Program-made: the position numbers and the translations under genes
Assembly (NCBI GenBank): GCA_963774625.1
Contig: CAVZFQ010000015.1
Span: 186,001-250,000, forward strand
DNA from: VAXT01 sp963774625
GTDB taxonomy: Bacteria; Actinomycetota; Thermoleophilia; Gaiellales; Gaiellaceae
DNA: 64,000 nt
Direction: 5' to 3'
In this document: in pieces, positions 8,087-17,276 of the stretch
Layout: each line of letters starts with the position of its first letter
How positions within the stretch are numbered: position 1 is the first letter of the stretch
The notes under the pieces: model-generated
The model's database searches: none
Seen by the model: only the letters and a program-made list of their open reading frames with translations
What the model was told of the DNA's origin: nothing

Positions 8087-9796
8087 CTAGCTGCAGGCGC
8101 GCAATCGTCGCGGCAGCGTGTGGCGCCGAGAGTCGTCGAGCGTGACGACCGAATGCGTGTATGCCCCGCCGCGCAGAAGCCGTCGCGGGATGACAGCGGT
8201 GAAAGGCCTCCGAGCATCCCGCCGCACGAGCCGGCCGCGCACGTAGAAGTGGACCTGTGAGATTCGGCGGGCCGACCCGCCGCCGACCGCGAGCCTCACG
8301 TTCGACCTGGCGCAACCACGTGCGCCGCGCCTATAGCTGGCGAAGAGGCGCAGCTCCGGCGCCTGACGGCAGGTCGCGCCGGAGCAGCCACGCAAAACCA
8401 TGAGCCGCGATGCCAGGTCGAGACGCGCTCGTTCAAAGGCGGGGTTCGCGTGCTGGCTGGTGAGCTGGTGGGGGTCGCTCTGCAGGTTGTAGAGCTCCTT
8501 TTCACCGTTGGCGTGCTCGACATACACCCGGGTCGGAGTGTGTATAGCCGAGTACGTCGGCGTCTCGAGCAGCAGGTCGCGGCCCGAGAAGAGCAGGCGG
8601 TCACGGGCCATCGGCAGCAACGAACGGCCGTCGGGTGCGCGACCTGGGCGAATGCGAGCTGCGTCGGCGATCGTTGCCGCGAGGTCGATGTTCGCCGCCA
8701 GCTGCGCTCGGCGCCCGGCCCGCGGGATCCCCGGGCCGCGGATAATGAGCGGCACGCGCACGGACGGCTCGTAGACGAGCACCTTCCCGGCTTGCACGCG
8801 ATGCTCGCCGTGGAAGAAGCCGTTGTCGGCGGTGAAGATGATGTACGTCCGGCCGAGCTTCCCCGTTTGCTCGAGTGTCCTGACGATCTCCGCCACGCCT
8901 TCGTCGACTGCGAGGAGCGACTCCAGGCGCTGCTGGTAGTTCTCCCGGATGGCATTGATCCGCCCTTGTGGGATCACGGGGCGCGTGCGGATGCCGCTCG
9001 GCTTGTCGGAGACGTCGGCCTCGTTGAAGGAAGGCGGCGTCGGGAGCGGCTGACTCGCAAAGAGGTTGCGATGGCGCGGTGCTGGCGCAGGCGTCGCGAG
9101 GTTCGCCGGGTCGTCGGGGTCGCGCGGGCCGCCCGAATGCGGAGCGAGATAGGCGACTGACAGGAACAGAGGGCGCGGGTCGGCTGCGAAGCGCCGGATG
9201 ACATCGACGGCCCGCCGCGTGTACACGTCGGCCTGGTAGTCGGCTGCCGTGGTTCCGTAGTTCACGAGCTTCCCGTTCTCGTTCACCGTGTAGTTGAAGA
9301 ACCGGTACGTGGACGGGTCGATCGAGCCGTACCACTCGCCCCAGCCCGGTGGGATCTCGGTCTGGCGCACGCGGCCGTAGCCGTTCAGGTACTTGCCGAT
9401 GTGGACGGTTGCGTACCCGGCACGCTGCAGCCAGACGGGAAGCGTGTTCGTGTGGTCGAGCCTGTCGTAGCCGCCGTTCGGCGCGACGTTGCCCATCACG
9501 CGGTGGTTGTGGGCGTACTGCCCGGTCAGGTAGGTGGCGCGCGACGGGCAGCAAAGCGGATAGGACGCGAAGTTGTTGTCGAACGTGACGCCTTGGTTCG
9601 CGAGCAGCGAGCGCACGTTCCCCATCACGCGGAGCGATTCGACGGTCTGGTCGTCGGTCATGATCATGACGACGTTGGGACGGTTCGCGGCCTGCTGCGT
9701 TCCCGCCTCGCTCCTAGTAGCGGAGCCGGAGAACATGGCCGCGACGGCGATCCCTGCGGCGAGGGCCGGGGCGATGAGCCACCTTCCGTTCCTCAT
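8087..9796 (-). CDS. Secreted arylsulfatase-type sulfatase
   Basis: 569 residues with an N-terminal signal peptide (about 1-31, ending SATRSEA). The alkaline-phosphatase-fold sulfatase domain begins with NVVMIMTDDQTVESLR, giving the metal-binding Asp pair. The signature CCPSRATYLTGQYAHN supplies the CxPSR motif whose Cys is converted to formylglycine. TADNGFFHGEH is the second metal-binding site. Family members cleave sulfate esters of sugars or glycosaminoglycans outside the cell. The last 100 residues, with Cys pairs and Arg-rich strands, form an extra C-terminal domain I cannot name. No sulfatase-modifying enzyme gene is in the window. The substrate cannot be told from sequence. Confidence 0.9.
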   Translation of the reverse strand: MRNGRWLIAPALAAGIAVAAMFSGSATRSEAGTQQAANRPNVVMIMTDDQTVESLRVMGNVRSLLANQGVTFDNNFASYPLCCPSRATYLTGQYAHNHRVMGNVAPNGGYDRLDHTNTLPVWLQRAGYATVHIGKYLNGYGRVRQTEIPPGWGEWYGSIDPSTYRFFNYTVNENGKLVNYGTTAADYQADVYTRRAVDVIRRFAADPRPLFLSVAYLAPHSGGPRDPDDPANLATPAPAPRHRNLFASQPLPTPPSFNEADVSDKPSGIRTRPVIPQGRINAIRENYQQRLESLLAVDEGVAEIVRTLEQTGKLGRTYIIFTADNGFFHGEHRVQAGKVLVYEPSVRVPLIIRGPGIPRAGRRAQLAANIDLAATIADAARIRPGRAPDGRSLLPMARDRLLFSGRDLLLETPTYSAIHTPTRVYVEHANGEKELYNLQSDPHQLTSQHANPAFERARLDLASRLMVLRGCSGATCRQAPELRLFASYRRGARGCARSNVRLAVGGGSARRISQVHFYVRGRLVRRDARRPFTAVIPRRLLRGGAYTHSVVTLDDSRRHTLPRRLRACS

Positions 9797-9832
9797 GGGC
9801 GGAAGTGATACCCGCCGCCCGGAAAAACAGTG

Positions 9833-11737
9833 TTAGGGGTCTGTGAAAGTTTTCGGGTCGGTCACCGGCGCCTGGCAGACAAACCGCTCACAGACGTAAA
9901 CCGCGGGCTTACCGTTTACGAAATCCTTGCTTTTCAGAAGGGGGACGTCCTCGGTTGGTCCGAAGGCGACGACCGCGTTCGGATCGAAACCCCGTAGAGC
10001 GGCACGGGCGATTTCGCTGTCCGGAGACCCGATGATCGCCACCTCGCGCGGCGCCGAGAAGTGAAGGTCGAGCGCCGAGAGCGCATGGCCGAAACCGACC
10101 GGAGCGCGCGGAAGCGCCTCTCGGATCAGCCGGAAGACGCCGACCGCCTGTTTCTCCAGCTCGTCCTCGCCGTAGATCCGCGCGAGCTGGAGCAGTACGA
10201 AGGCGAGCATCGAGTTGCCGGCCGGGATCGGCTGGTCCTCGAGGTCCTTCTTGCGGGCGACGAGCTGCTCGGCGTCCGCCGCGGAGAGATAGAAGCCGCC
10301 GCGCTCGTCGTCCGCGAACAGGTCGATCGCCAGCCGCCCAAGCCGGTTCGCCTCCTCGAGCCAGCGCAGCTCGCCGGTTGCCTTGTGCAGCTCGAGCAGC
10401 CCGTGCGCTACGTCCGCGTAGTCCTCCAGGTAGCCCGTGCCCTTGGCCTCGCCGCGGAACGTCCGGTGGAGGCGGCCGTCGTCGGTCGAGAGGGGGCCCA
10501 GCAAGAACTCGCCGAGCTCCTCGGCCGCGCTGACGTAGTCCTCGCGTTCGAGCCTGCGCCCGGCCTCAGCCAGGGCGGCGAGGGCGAGGCCGTTCCAGGC
10601 CGCGATCGCCTTGTCGTCACGGGCCGGCTTCGGCCGCTGCTCGCGGATCTCGAAGAGTCGCTGCCGCTCGGCCTCGTCGAGCTCGCCACGGATCACGAAG
10701 CGCCCGTGCTCGAACGGCTGCAGCAACCCCTCACCCACGCCCTCGTCAGGCGTCCAGGTGAAGGTGAGCCCCTCGACGCCGTCGGTGTCGGCATCCTGCG
10801 CCGAAGCCAGGCCGCCCTCGGGGAGACGCAGCTCACGGAGCATGTAATCGATCGTCTGCTCGGTGATGCGGCGGTACCGATCGGCGCCGGTGACGACCCA
10901 GGCGTGGAGATAGGTCGCGGCCAGCAGCGCGTTGTCGTAGAGCATTTTCTCGAAGTGCGGGACGAGCCACTCGCGATCCACCGAGTACCGGTGGAACCCG
11001 CCGCCCACTAGGTCGTACATGCCGCCGGCCGCCATCGCGTCGAGCGTCGCCGTCACCATCGGCAGCGCGTCCTCGTCGCCTCGTAGGTGCATCCTGAGCA
11101 GGAACTCGAGCACCGAGGCCTGCGGGAACTTCGGAGCGTTGCCCCAGCCACCCCACTCGACGTCGAACTGGGCGCGAAGGCCCCGCGTGGCTTCCCCCAG
11201 GAGTGACTCGGTCAGAGGCTCGTTCGAAGGCGCGAGCTCGCTCGAGCGCCGCACGGCATCGACGATCGCAGCGGCCTGGCCGGCGACATCGCCCCGCCGC
11301 TCGCGGTAGGCGTCGGAGACCGCGACGAGCACCTGCTGGAAGCTCGGCATCCCGTAGCGCGGCTCGGGCGGGTAGTACGTTCCGCCGAGGAACGGCTCGC
11401 CCACGGGGGTGAGGAAGACCGTCATCGGCCAGCCGCCCTGACCCGTCAGCGCCACGACCGCATCCATGTAGAGCGAGTCGACATCGGGCCGCTCCTCGCG
11501 GTCGACCTTGATGTTCACGAAGCGCTCGTTCATCAAGGCCGCCGTCTCGTCGTCCTCGAACGACTCGTGCGCCATGACGTGGCACCAGTGGCACGCCGAG
11601 TAGCCGACGGACAGCAGCACCGGCTTGTCCTCGGCCCGCGCGCTCTCGAAGGCCTCGTCGCTCCAGGGGTACCAGTCGACCGGGTTGTCCGCGTGCTGGA
11701 GGAGGTACGGGCTGGTCTCCTCCGCCAGCCGGTTCAT
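9833..11737 (-). CDS. YyaL/SSP411-type thioredoxin-domain protein (DUF255)
   Basis: 634 residues. The N-terminus is the characteristic NRLAEETSPYLLQHADNPVDW followed by a thioredoxin-like domain with CHWCHVMAHESFED (CxxC) and GGWPMTVFLTPVGEPF. The rest is an (alpha/alpha)6 barrel like that of N-acylglucosamine 2-epimerases. Human SPATA20 and Bacillus YyaL belong here; the biochemical role is not settled. The ATG overlaps the stop codon region of the upstream exporter gene (TAG then ATG share bases), so it is coexpressed with that exporter. Confidence 0.9.
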   Translation of the reverse strand: MNRLAEETSPYLLQHADNPVDWYPWSDEAFESARAEDKPVLLSVGYSACHWCHVMAHESFEDDETAALMNERFVNIKVDREERPDVDSLYMDAVVALTGQGGWPMTVFLTPVGEPFLGGTYYPPEPRYGMPSFQQVLVAVSDAYRERRGDVAGQAAAIVDAVRRSSELAPSNEPLTESLLGEATRGLRAQFDVEWGGWGNAPKFPQASVLEFLLRMHLRGDEDALPMVTATLDAMAAGGMYDLVGGGFHRYSVDREWLVPHFEKMLYDNALLAATYLHAWVVTGADRYRRITEQTIDYMLRELRLPEGGLASAQDADTDGVEGLTFTWTPDEGVGEGLLQPFEHGRFVIRGELDEAERQRLFEIREQRPKPARDDKAIAAWNGLALAALAEAGRRLEREDYVSAAEELGEFLLGPLSTDDGRLHRTFRGEAKGTGYLEDYADVAHGLLELHKATGELRWLEEANRLGRLAIDLFADDERGGFYLSAADAEQLVARKKDLEDQPIPAGNSMLAFVLLQLARIYGEDELEKQAVGVFRLIREALPRAPVGFGHALSALDLHFSAPREVAIIGSPDSEIARAALRGFDPNAVVAFGPTEDVPLLKSKDFVNGKPAVYVCERFVCQAPVTDPKTFTDP

Positions 11738-13180
11738 CTAGAGCCCGGCCGGCGCCGGGCTTTCCTCGTGAGCCGGCACGTCCATCCGCCGGATGAGAAG
11801 GGCAGCGGCGATCAGGCCCGTTGCCCAGATACTCGCCGTCAGCCAGAAACCCCATTGGAAGCCCTCCGTCAGGGCAACCGGTGGAGGGTTACCTTCAGCG
11901 GCGAGGGTCTCGAAGTGGGTGAATGCGACCGTCGAGATCACGGCGACGCCGATCGCGCCGCCGATCTGCTGAGTCGTGTTCAGCAGTCCCGAGGCGAGGC
12001 CGGCCTCGCGGTCGGCAACCCCGGCGAGCCCGGCGATCGTGATCGGGATGAACGCGAAGGGAATACCCACGCCGACCATCAGGAAGCCCGGCAGCAGATC
12101 GGTCGGGTAGCTGCCATCGACATCGATCTGCGTGTACCAGAGAGCTCCGGCGGTCAGTAGTGAGAGTCCGGTCATGGTCACGGGCTTCGGCCCAAACCTG
12201 GTCACGAGCATCTGGGCCGGGCCGGCCATCACGACCGCGGTGCCGGCAGTAGCGAGGAACGCGACGCCCGTCTGCAGCACGGAGAGACGCAGGACGTCCT
12301 GCATGTAGAGCGTGAGCAGCAAGAAGGATCCGAACATTCCTCCGGCCAGCAAGAAGCTGACGACGTTCGCCGCAGTCACCATCTTGTTGCGGAAGATCCC
12401 GAGCGGCATCAGCGGCTCGCGCACCCGGGCCTCCCAGGCCACGAAGAAGAGCAGCAGTGCTCCGGCGAGGACGATGAGACCGATCGTGCGGAAAGCCGCC
12501 CAACCCACGTCGGGCGCCTCGGAGACCGCGTACACGAGCAGAACGAGTCCCGTCGTGACCGAAAGCGCCCCGAGCACGTCGTACCGTTGCTCGTCGGTTT
12601 CGCGGCGGCTCTCGCGGACGAAGCGTGTCGTCAGCGCGAGCACCACCACCCCGACCGGGATGTTGACGAAGAAGATCCACTCCCACCCCAGGTACTTGGT
12701 GAGGATTCCGCCGAAGAGAACGCCTGCGGCGGCCCCGCTGCCGGCCACCGCGCCCCACGCTCCAAGCGCCTTGTTCCGTTCTTTGCCCTCCGTGAAGGTG
12801 ACGGAGATGATCGACAGCGCTGCCGGCGACACGATTGCCGCTCCCAGCCCTTGTATTCCGCGCGACACGATCAGCATGGCTTCGCTCTGCGCCAACCCGC
12901 ACGCGAAGGATGCGACCGTGAACAACGCGAGCCCGACCATGAAGATCTTCCGTCGGCCCAGTAGGTCAGCGGCACGGCCACCGAGCAGAAGGAAGCCGCC
13001 GAAGGTCAGTGAGTATGCCGTGATCACCCACTGCAGGTTCTCGTCGGCGAAGCCGAGATCCCTGCCGATCGAAGGCAGCGCCACGTTGACGATCGCGACG
13101 TCGAGGACGACGACGAAGATCGCCGTGCAGATCAGAGCGAGGGCTTTCCAGCGATTCGGATCCGGTGCGGCGGTAGCCAT
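11738..13180 (-). CDS. DHA2-family (EmrB/QacA-like) drug exporter, copy 1
   Basis: 480 residues and about 14 hydrophobic helices, the DHA2 MFS layout. Motif A-like GGRAADLLGRRKIF follows helix 2. Motif C region reads AVAGSGAAAGVLFGGILT and family pattern WRWIFFVNIP appears as WEWIFFVNIPVGV. It pumps drugs or metabolites out in exchange for protons. About half identical by eye to the next upstream gene, so the pair is a tandem duplication. A TAAGGT box ends 6 nt before its ATG, so it also has its own leaderless promoter. Confidence 0.92.
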   Translation of the reverse strand: MATAAPDPNRWKALALICTAIFVVVLDVAIVNVALPSIGRDLGFADENLQWVITAYSLTFGGFLLLGGRAADLLGRRKIFMVGLALFTVASFACGLAQSEAMLIVSRGIQGLGAAIVSPAALSIISVTFTEGKERNKALGAWGAVAGSGAAAGVLFGGILTKYLGWEWIFFVNIPVGVVVLALTTRFVRESRRETDEQRYDVLGALSVTTGLVLLVYAVSEAPDVGWAAFRTIGLIVLAGALLLFFVAWEARVREPLMPLGIFRNKMVTAANVVSFLLAGGMFGSFLLLTLYMQDVLRLSVLQTGVAFLATAGTAVVMAGPAQMLVTRFGPKPVTMTGLSLLTAGALWYTQIDVDGSYPTDLLPGFLMVGVGIPFAFIPITIAGLAGVADREAGLASGLLNTTQQIGGAIGVAVISTVAFTHFETLAAEGNPPPVALTEGFQWGFWLTASIWATGLIAAALLIRRMDVPAHEESPAPAGL

Positions 13181-13208
13181 GCGGCGACCTTAACGGCTCG
13201 TTGGACGC

Positions 13209-13238
13209 GTGGGGCCCCGGATCCCTCCGAGGCCCCAC
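13209..13238. terminator. Hairpin between the two exporter genes
   Basis: GTGGGGCC and GGCCCCAC pair with a 14-base loop. No T run follows on either strand. It lies just after the stop of the upstream exporter (minus strand) and may be a factor-assisted terminator or an RNA-stabilising hairpin. Confidence 0.5.
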
Positions 13239-13245
13239 CGCGTTC

Positions 13246-14694
13246 TCAGGCGGCCTGGTCGAACGCGGGCTGGAGCTCTTCGTCCGCGTTTTCCTGTACC
13301 AGCTCGCGCCGGTCGACGACGAACAGAGCAACGAGCACGCCAACGAAGGCGACCGCGGCGCCGACGACGAAGGCCGACTGGAATCCGTCGGTCAGCGCAA
13401 GGTTGACGGCCGTCCCGGTGCTGACCGCGTCACTCGTCGTCGAAGTCGCAATCGCCGACAGGGCGGCGATGCCCAGAGCGCCGCCGATCTGCTGCGACGT
13501 GTTGATCAGCCCCGAGGCCAGCCCGGCCTCCTCGTCCTGCACGCCTGCGAGCGCCGCGATCGAGATCGGCACGAACGAGAAGCCGAGTCCGACTCCGATC
13601 AGCAGGAAGCCCGGGAGCAAGTCGCTGACGTACGAGCCACCGACGGAGACCTGCGTGAAGTAGACGAGGCCGACCGTGAGCGCGGACATCCCGACGACGA
13701 GCACCGGCTTGACGCCGATCCGCGTCACGAGCTGCGCAGCGAGCGCGGACCAGAAGATGGCGGTGCCTGCGACCGCCAGGTACGCAACGCCGGTCCGCAT
13801 CGGCGAATACCCGAGCACCTGCTGCATGTACAGCGTGAGCATCAGGAACATCCCGAACATCGCCGTGCCCAGGATCAACCCGGCAATGTTCGCGCCCACG
13901 AGCGTCCGCAGCCGGAAGATCGAGAACGGCATCAGCGGATCCTTGGCACGCGACTCCCAGGCGAGGAAGCCGGCGATCAGCGCGGCTGCGAGCGCGAACA
14001 GGCCCACGGTCTCGATCGACGACCACCCGTAGTCGTTCGCCTGCGTGATCGCGTAGACGAGAGCGACTAAGCCGCTCGTGACGAGCACCGCCCCAGGAAT
14101 GTCGAAGCTTTGCGCAGTCGTGTCCCGGCTCTCCGCGATCAGGAGCGGCGTGAGCGCCAAGGCGGCGATGCCGACCGGCACGTTCACGTAGAAAATCCAC
14201 TCCCAACTGAGCGCGTCGGTCAGGATCCCGCCGAGGAGCACGCCGGCGACGGCTCCGAAGGCCCCCACGCCACCCCAGGCTCCGAGGGCCGCATTGCGCT
14301 CCTTGCCCTCGGCGAAGGTGGTCATGAGGATCGCCAGTGCGGCGGGCGAGATGATCGCCGCACCGAGCCCTTGCAGGGCGCGTGCGCCGATCAGAGTCTC
14401 TTCGTTCCAGGCCAGGCCCGAGAGGAGCGAGGCGCCGGTGAAGACGACGATGCCGGCGAGAAAGAGCCGCCTGCGCCCGAGGAGGTCGGCCGCGCGACCG
14501 CCGAGGAGCAGGAAGCCGCCGAAGAACAGTGCGTAGGCGCTGATCACCCACTGCAGGTTCTCCTGCGAGAAGCCGAGGTCGGTCTGGATCGAGGGCAGGG
14601 CGACGTTCACGATCGCGATGTCGAGCACGACCATGAACTGCACCGCGCAGAGGAGCGCGAGCCCGATCCACTTACGTCGAGCAGAAGCCATCAT
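13246..14694 (-). CDS. DHA2-family (EmrB/QacA-like) drug exporter, copy 2
   Basis: 482 residues, about 14 transmembrane helices. Visible family signatures are GGRAADLLGRRRLF (motif A), WEWIFYVNVPVGI and PSIQTDLGFSQENLQWV near helix 2. Close paralogue of the next exporter downstream. The leader carries GGGGGA about eight bases before the first of two ATGs. The divergent HxlR regulator and an inverted repeat covering this gene's -35 and -10 suggest ligand-controlled expression, a common design for multidrug pumps. Confidence 0.93.
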   Translation of the reverse strand: MMASARRKWIGLALLCAVQFMVVLDIAIVNVALPSIQTDLGFSQENLQWVISAYALFFGGFLLLGGRAADLLGRRRLFLAGIVVFTGASLLSGLAWNEETLIGARALQGLGAAIISPAALAILMTTFAEGKERNAALGAWGGVGAFGAVAGVLLGGILTDALSWEWIFYVNVPVGIAALALTPLLIAESRDTTAQSFDIPGAVLVTSGLVALVYAITQANDYGWSSIETVGLFALAAALIAGFLAWESRAKDPLMPFSIFRLRTLVGANIAGLILGTAMFGMFLMLTLYMQQVLGYSPMRTGVAYLAVAGTAIFWSALAAQLVTRIGVKPVLVVGMSALTVGLVYFTQVSVGGSYVSDLLPGFLLIGVGLGFSFVPISIAALAGVQDEEAGLASGLINTSQQIGGALGIAALSAIATSTTSDAVSTGTAVNLALTDGFQSAFVVGAAVAFVGVLVALFVVDRRELVQENADEELQPAFDQAA

Positions 14695-14715
14695 TGGTTC
14701 AGTCCCCCATCTCCT

Positions 14716-14764
14716 TAGTGGTCACTAGCTTGCGAAACTACACGATCTACTTTCATTTCGCAAG
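14716..14764. promoter_or_regulatory. Exporter promoter with inverted-repeat operators (HxlR target)
   Basis: On the minus strand TTGCGA (14758-14763) and TAGTTT (14735-14740), 17 bp apart, form the exporter promoter. The inverted repeat CTTGCGAAA (14729-14737) / TTTCGCAAG (14756-14764) covers both elements exactly. A second palindrome, TAGTG-GT-CACTA (14716-14727), lies in the leader. A protein bound to the repeat would block polymerase. The likely binder is the adjacent HxlR product. Confidence 0.65.
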
Positions 14765-14808
14765 TGTGAACTGCTGGATAACAAGTTCTGAGCTATACTC
14801 CGCTGGAG

Positions 14809-15480
14809 ATGCCGAAGCGCTATGACCAGTACTGCCCGGTTTGTCACGCACTCGGCCTCGTCGGCGAGCGCTGGGCGCTCCTGATCGTCCGCGAGCTCCT
14901 GCGCGGGCCGAAGCGCTACACCGACCTCGTCGAGGGCATGCCGGGGATCGGCACGAACATCCTCGCGGCGCGCCTCAAGGAGCTCGAGCAGGGCGGGATT
15001 CTCCGCAAGCGCAAGCTCCCGCCACCTGCAGCCTCGACCGTGTACGAGCTGACCGAGTACGGCGCCGAGCTCGAAGAACCTCTCTACGCCCTCGCGCGCT
15101 GGGGCGCGCGCTCGCTTCCCCCGCCCGGGCGGAAGGACGAGTTCTATCCCGAGTGGGGTCTCAACGCCTTTGCCGCGCTCCTCGACGAGGAGGCTGCCCG
15201 CGGCCTCACGGAGTCGTACGTCCTCCGCGTCGACGACGACGTTTACACCGTCCGGCTCGTCGAGGGTCGCCTGGAGATCGAGCCGGGTAGCTTCAGTGAG
15301 GACGTCGATCTCGACGCCGTGATGGATCAGAAGACCTTCTTCGGCCTCGCCTCCCGCGAGCTCCTGCCGAGCGACGCGCTCGCAGCAGGGACCGTGAAGC
15401 TCGAGGCGGGAGACCCCGAGACGCTCGAGCGCTTCTTCCGCGTGTTCAACTTCGCTTCACGCGTGCCGTCCGCCGCCTAG
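14809..15480 (+). CDS. HxlR-family transcriptional regulator with C-terminal SCP2-like domain
   Basis: 223 residues. Residues 1-95 are a winged helix of the HxlR type: YCPVCHALGLVGERWALLI, then RELLRGPKRYTDLVEGMPGI and LKELEQGGILRKRKLP. The conserved N-terminal CPV is followed by another Cys (CPVC), which could be redox-active. Residues about 130-223 look like a small alpha/beta ligand-binding (SCP2-like) domain found in other long actinobacterial HxlR proteins. A TATACT box ends 9 nt before the ATG. Divergent from the exporter pair, so it probably represses them until a ligand or oxidant is sensed. Confidence 0.88.
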   Translation: MPKRYDQYCPVCHALGLVGERWALLIVRELLRGPKRYTDLVEGMPGIGTNILAARLKELEQGGILRKRKLPPPAASTVYELTEYGAELEEPLYALARWGARSLPPPGRKDEFYPEWGLNAFAALLDEEAARGLTESYVLRVDDDVYTVRLVEGRLEIEPGSFSEDVDLDAVMDQKTFFGLASRELLPSDALAAGTVKLEAGDPETLERFFRVFNFASRVPSAA

Positions 15481-15485
15481 CCGAC

Positions 15486-16034
15486 ATGCGGTTCGAGACC
15501 GAGCGCCTTGTGTTGAGGCCGCTGTCGCTCGACGACCTCGATCGCTTCGCGTCGTTCTATGCCGACCCGGAGGTGATGCGCTACCTGGGGGTCGGACGGA
15601 CGATGAGCCGGGACGAGACCGAGGCCAGCCTGCGACGCATGCTGCGCAGCTTCGAGGTCGACGGCTTCGGGCAGCTCGCCGTCGAACGCGCAGAAGACGG
15701 CGAGCTCATCGGCCGCTGCGGCTTCCTCGTCTGGGATGCGGAGTCGCTGACGCCGACGACCGAGGCGGAGGCAACTCGCCCGACGGAGCTCGAGGTCGGC
15801 TACGCGCTCGGACGCGAGTTCTGGGGACAGGGGTACGCGACCGAAGCGGCGACCGCCGTACGCAACCACGCCCTTCGCTCGATGCACCGGACGCGGCTCA
15901 TCGCGTTCATCAGACCGGGGAACCTGGCCTCGGCCCGCGTGGCCGAGAAGCTCGGCATGCGCCACGAGCGCGACGTCGAGTTGATGGAGCTGCCGGCTCG
16001 GCTCTACGCGCTGGGAAACGAGCCCGCGCGGTAG
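15486..16034 (+). CDS. GNAT acetyltransferase (RimJ/RimL type)
   Basis: 182 residues starting MRFETERLVLRPLSLDDLDR, the classic opening of RimJ/RimL acetyltransferases. The acetyl-CoA loop is seen around ELEVGYALGREFWGQGYATEA and the C-terminal strand around RPGNLASARVAEKLGM. The acceptor is unknown. It starts 5 bases after the HxlR stop and is probably cotranscribed with it. Its 3' end overlaps the convergent HMG-CoA lyase gene by 31 bp. Confidence 0.88.
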   Translation: MRFETERLVLRPLSLDDLDRFASFYADPEVMRYLGVGRTMSRDETEASLRRMLRSFEVDGFGQLAVERAEDGELIGRCGFLVWDAESLTPTTEAEATRPTELEVGYALGREFWGQGYATEAATAVRNHALRSMHRTRLIAFIRPGNLASARVAEKLGMRHERDVELMELPARLYALGNEPAR

Positions 16035-16864
16035 AGCTGGCCCTCGAGTTGCCGCCCGAGGACTCCCTCCAGCCATTCCGAGATCCCGATGAGCGCGTCG
16101 ACGTCGACCCCGGTGTCAACGCCGTCTCCTTCCAGCATGTAGACGAGATCCTCGGTGGCGATGTTCCCCGTCGCGCGGGGCGCAAAAGGACATCCACCGA
16201 GGCCGCCGATCGACGCGTCGAGCACCGTCGCACCGGCCTCGAGTGCCGCGTACGCGTTCGCGAACCCGGTGTTGCGCGTGTTGTGGCCGTGGAAGCCGGC
16301 GGCGCCGGTGCGCTCGATGAGCGCTTTGACCTGCCGCGGCGTAGCGACGCCAATCGTGTCCGCGAGGACGATCTCGCCTGCTCCCGAGAAACGCTCGGCC
16401 AGTGAGGCGACCACGGCGGGGTCGACCCGCCCTTCGAACGGGCAACCGAAGGCGACGCTGATCGTCACCGTCGAGGGCCCGGGCGCCTGACCGAGGATCG
16501 AAGTGACGCGTTCGACGGCCTCGTCCAGGGTCGCGTTGGCGTTTCGCTGATTGAAGCTCTCGGTGGCGCCGAGGGTGAGGTTCACGCGGTCGAGCCCGCT
16601 GGCCGCGAAGCGCTCGAAGCCCTTCTCGTTCAGCACGAGGCCGACGTACTCGACCCCGTCCCGGCGCTCGAGTCCCTCGACGACCTCCTCGGCGCCGGCC
16701 ATCTGCGGCACCGCATCGTCACGGACGAAGCTGGCCGCCTCGATCCGCGGCAGGCCCGTGGCCGCGAGCCGGTTGACGAGCTCCGCGCGGGTCTGGGGCG
16801 CGATGACGTCCTGCTCGTTCTGCAGGCCATCCCTCGGGCCGACCTCGCAGAGCGTCACGCTCAC
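16004..16864 (-). CDS. mvaB: Hydroxymethylglutaryl-CoA lyase
   Basis: 286 residues of the DRE-TIM metallolyase family. VTLCEVGPRDGLQNE is the N-terminal substrate and metal site. FHGHNTRNTGFANAYAALEAG gives the second metal motif (HxH pattern). IGGLGGCPFAPRATGNIATE is the HMG-CoA lyase signature with the catalytic Cys. It splits HMG-CoA to acetyl-CoA and acetoacetate, as in leucine breakdown. The GTG start overlaps the stop of the upstream gene (GTGA); longer ATG starts would overlap that gene and are rejected. No other leucine catabolism gene is nearby. Confidence 0.9.
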   Translation of the reverse strand: MSVTLCEVGPRDGLQNEQDVIAPQTRAELVNRLAATGLPRIEAASFVRDDAVPQMAGAEEVVEGLERRDGVEYVGLVLNEKGFERFAASGLDRVNLTLGATESFNQRNANATLDEAVERVTSILGQAPGPSTVTISVAFGCPFEGRVDPAVVASLAERFSGAGEIVLADTIGVATPRQVKALIERTGAAGFHGHNTRNTGFANAYAALEAGATVLDASIGGLGGCPFAPRATGNIATEDLVYMLEGDGVDTGVDVDALIGISEWLEGVLGRQLEGQLYRAGSFPSA

Positions 16865-17256
16865 TTCGGGTAGACGCGCTCGGGCTTCACGCGCACGATC
16901 ACCCGGCGCTCGCCGGGCCTGTGGTTTTGGTACTTCGGAACGCCTCTGTACTTGAGGGACATCTTGTCGATGTGACGGTTCGCTGCCTCTTCGTCCTCGT
17001 CGAGCTCGGCCGTGCCGCTGACCATCACGTACTCGTATGGGTTCTCCAGCGAGTGCACTTCGACCGTGACGCGCGGGTCCCGTTTCAGGTTCTTCCACTT
17101 CGCACGTGGTGCTGCCGTGTTGAAGAGGACGTCCTCGCCGTCGTAGTCGACCCAGACGGGCGTCACATGGGGCGTGCCGTCCTCACGGATGGTCGCCACG
17201 GCCCCGAGGTTCTTGTCGAGGAAGAGCTTCGCCTGCTTCTCGCTGAGCGCGGCCAC
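16861..17256 (-). CDS. Split-barrel PPOX/F420-dependent oxidoreductase-like protein
   Basis: 131 residues of the flavin/deazaflavin oxidoreductase split-barrel fold. MAALSEKQAKLFLDKNLGAVATI, then REDGTPHVTPVWVDYDGEDV and FNTAAPRAKWKNLKRDPRVTV follow the pattern of actinobacterial FDOR-B proteins, which bind F420, FMN or heme. The presence of fbiC in the window makes F420 plausible. The start is GTG 8 nt after a TAGCCT box. Overlaps mvaB by 4 bp in the same direction, so the two form an operon. Confidence 0.82.
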   Translation of the reverse strand: MAALSEKQAKLFLDKNLGAVATIREDGTPHVTPVWVDYDGEDVLFNTAAPRAKWKNLKRDPRVTVEVHSLENPYEYVMVSGTAELDEDEEAANRHIDKMSLKYRGVPKYQNHRPGERRVIVRVKPERVYPK

Positions 17257-17263
17257 GGTCCTC

Positions 17264-17270
17264 TAGGCTA
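17264..17270. promoter_or_regulatory. Shared bidirectional -10 element TAGGCTA
   Basis: TAGGCT read on the plus strand ends 7 nt before the GTG at 17277. TAGCCT read on the minus strand ends 8 nt before the GTG at 17256. The same seven bases therefore serve as the -10 box for two divergent genes only 20 bp apart, leaving no room for 5' untranslated regions. Confidence 0.55.
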
Positions 17271-17276
17271 GCGACC

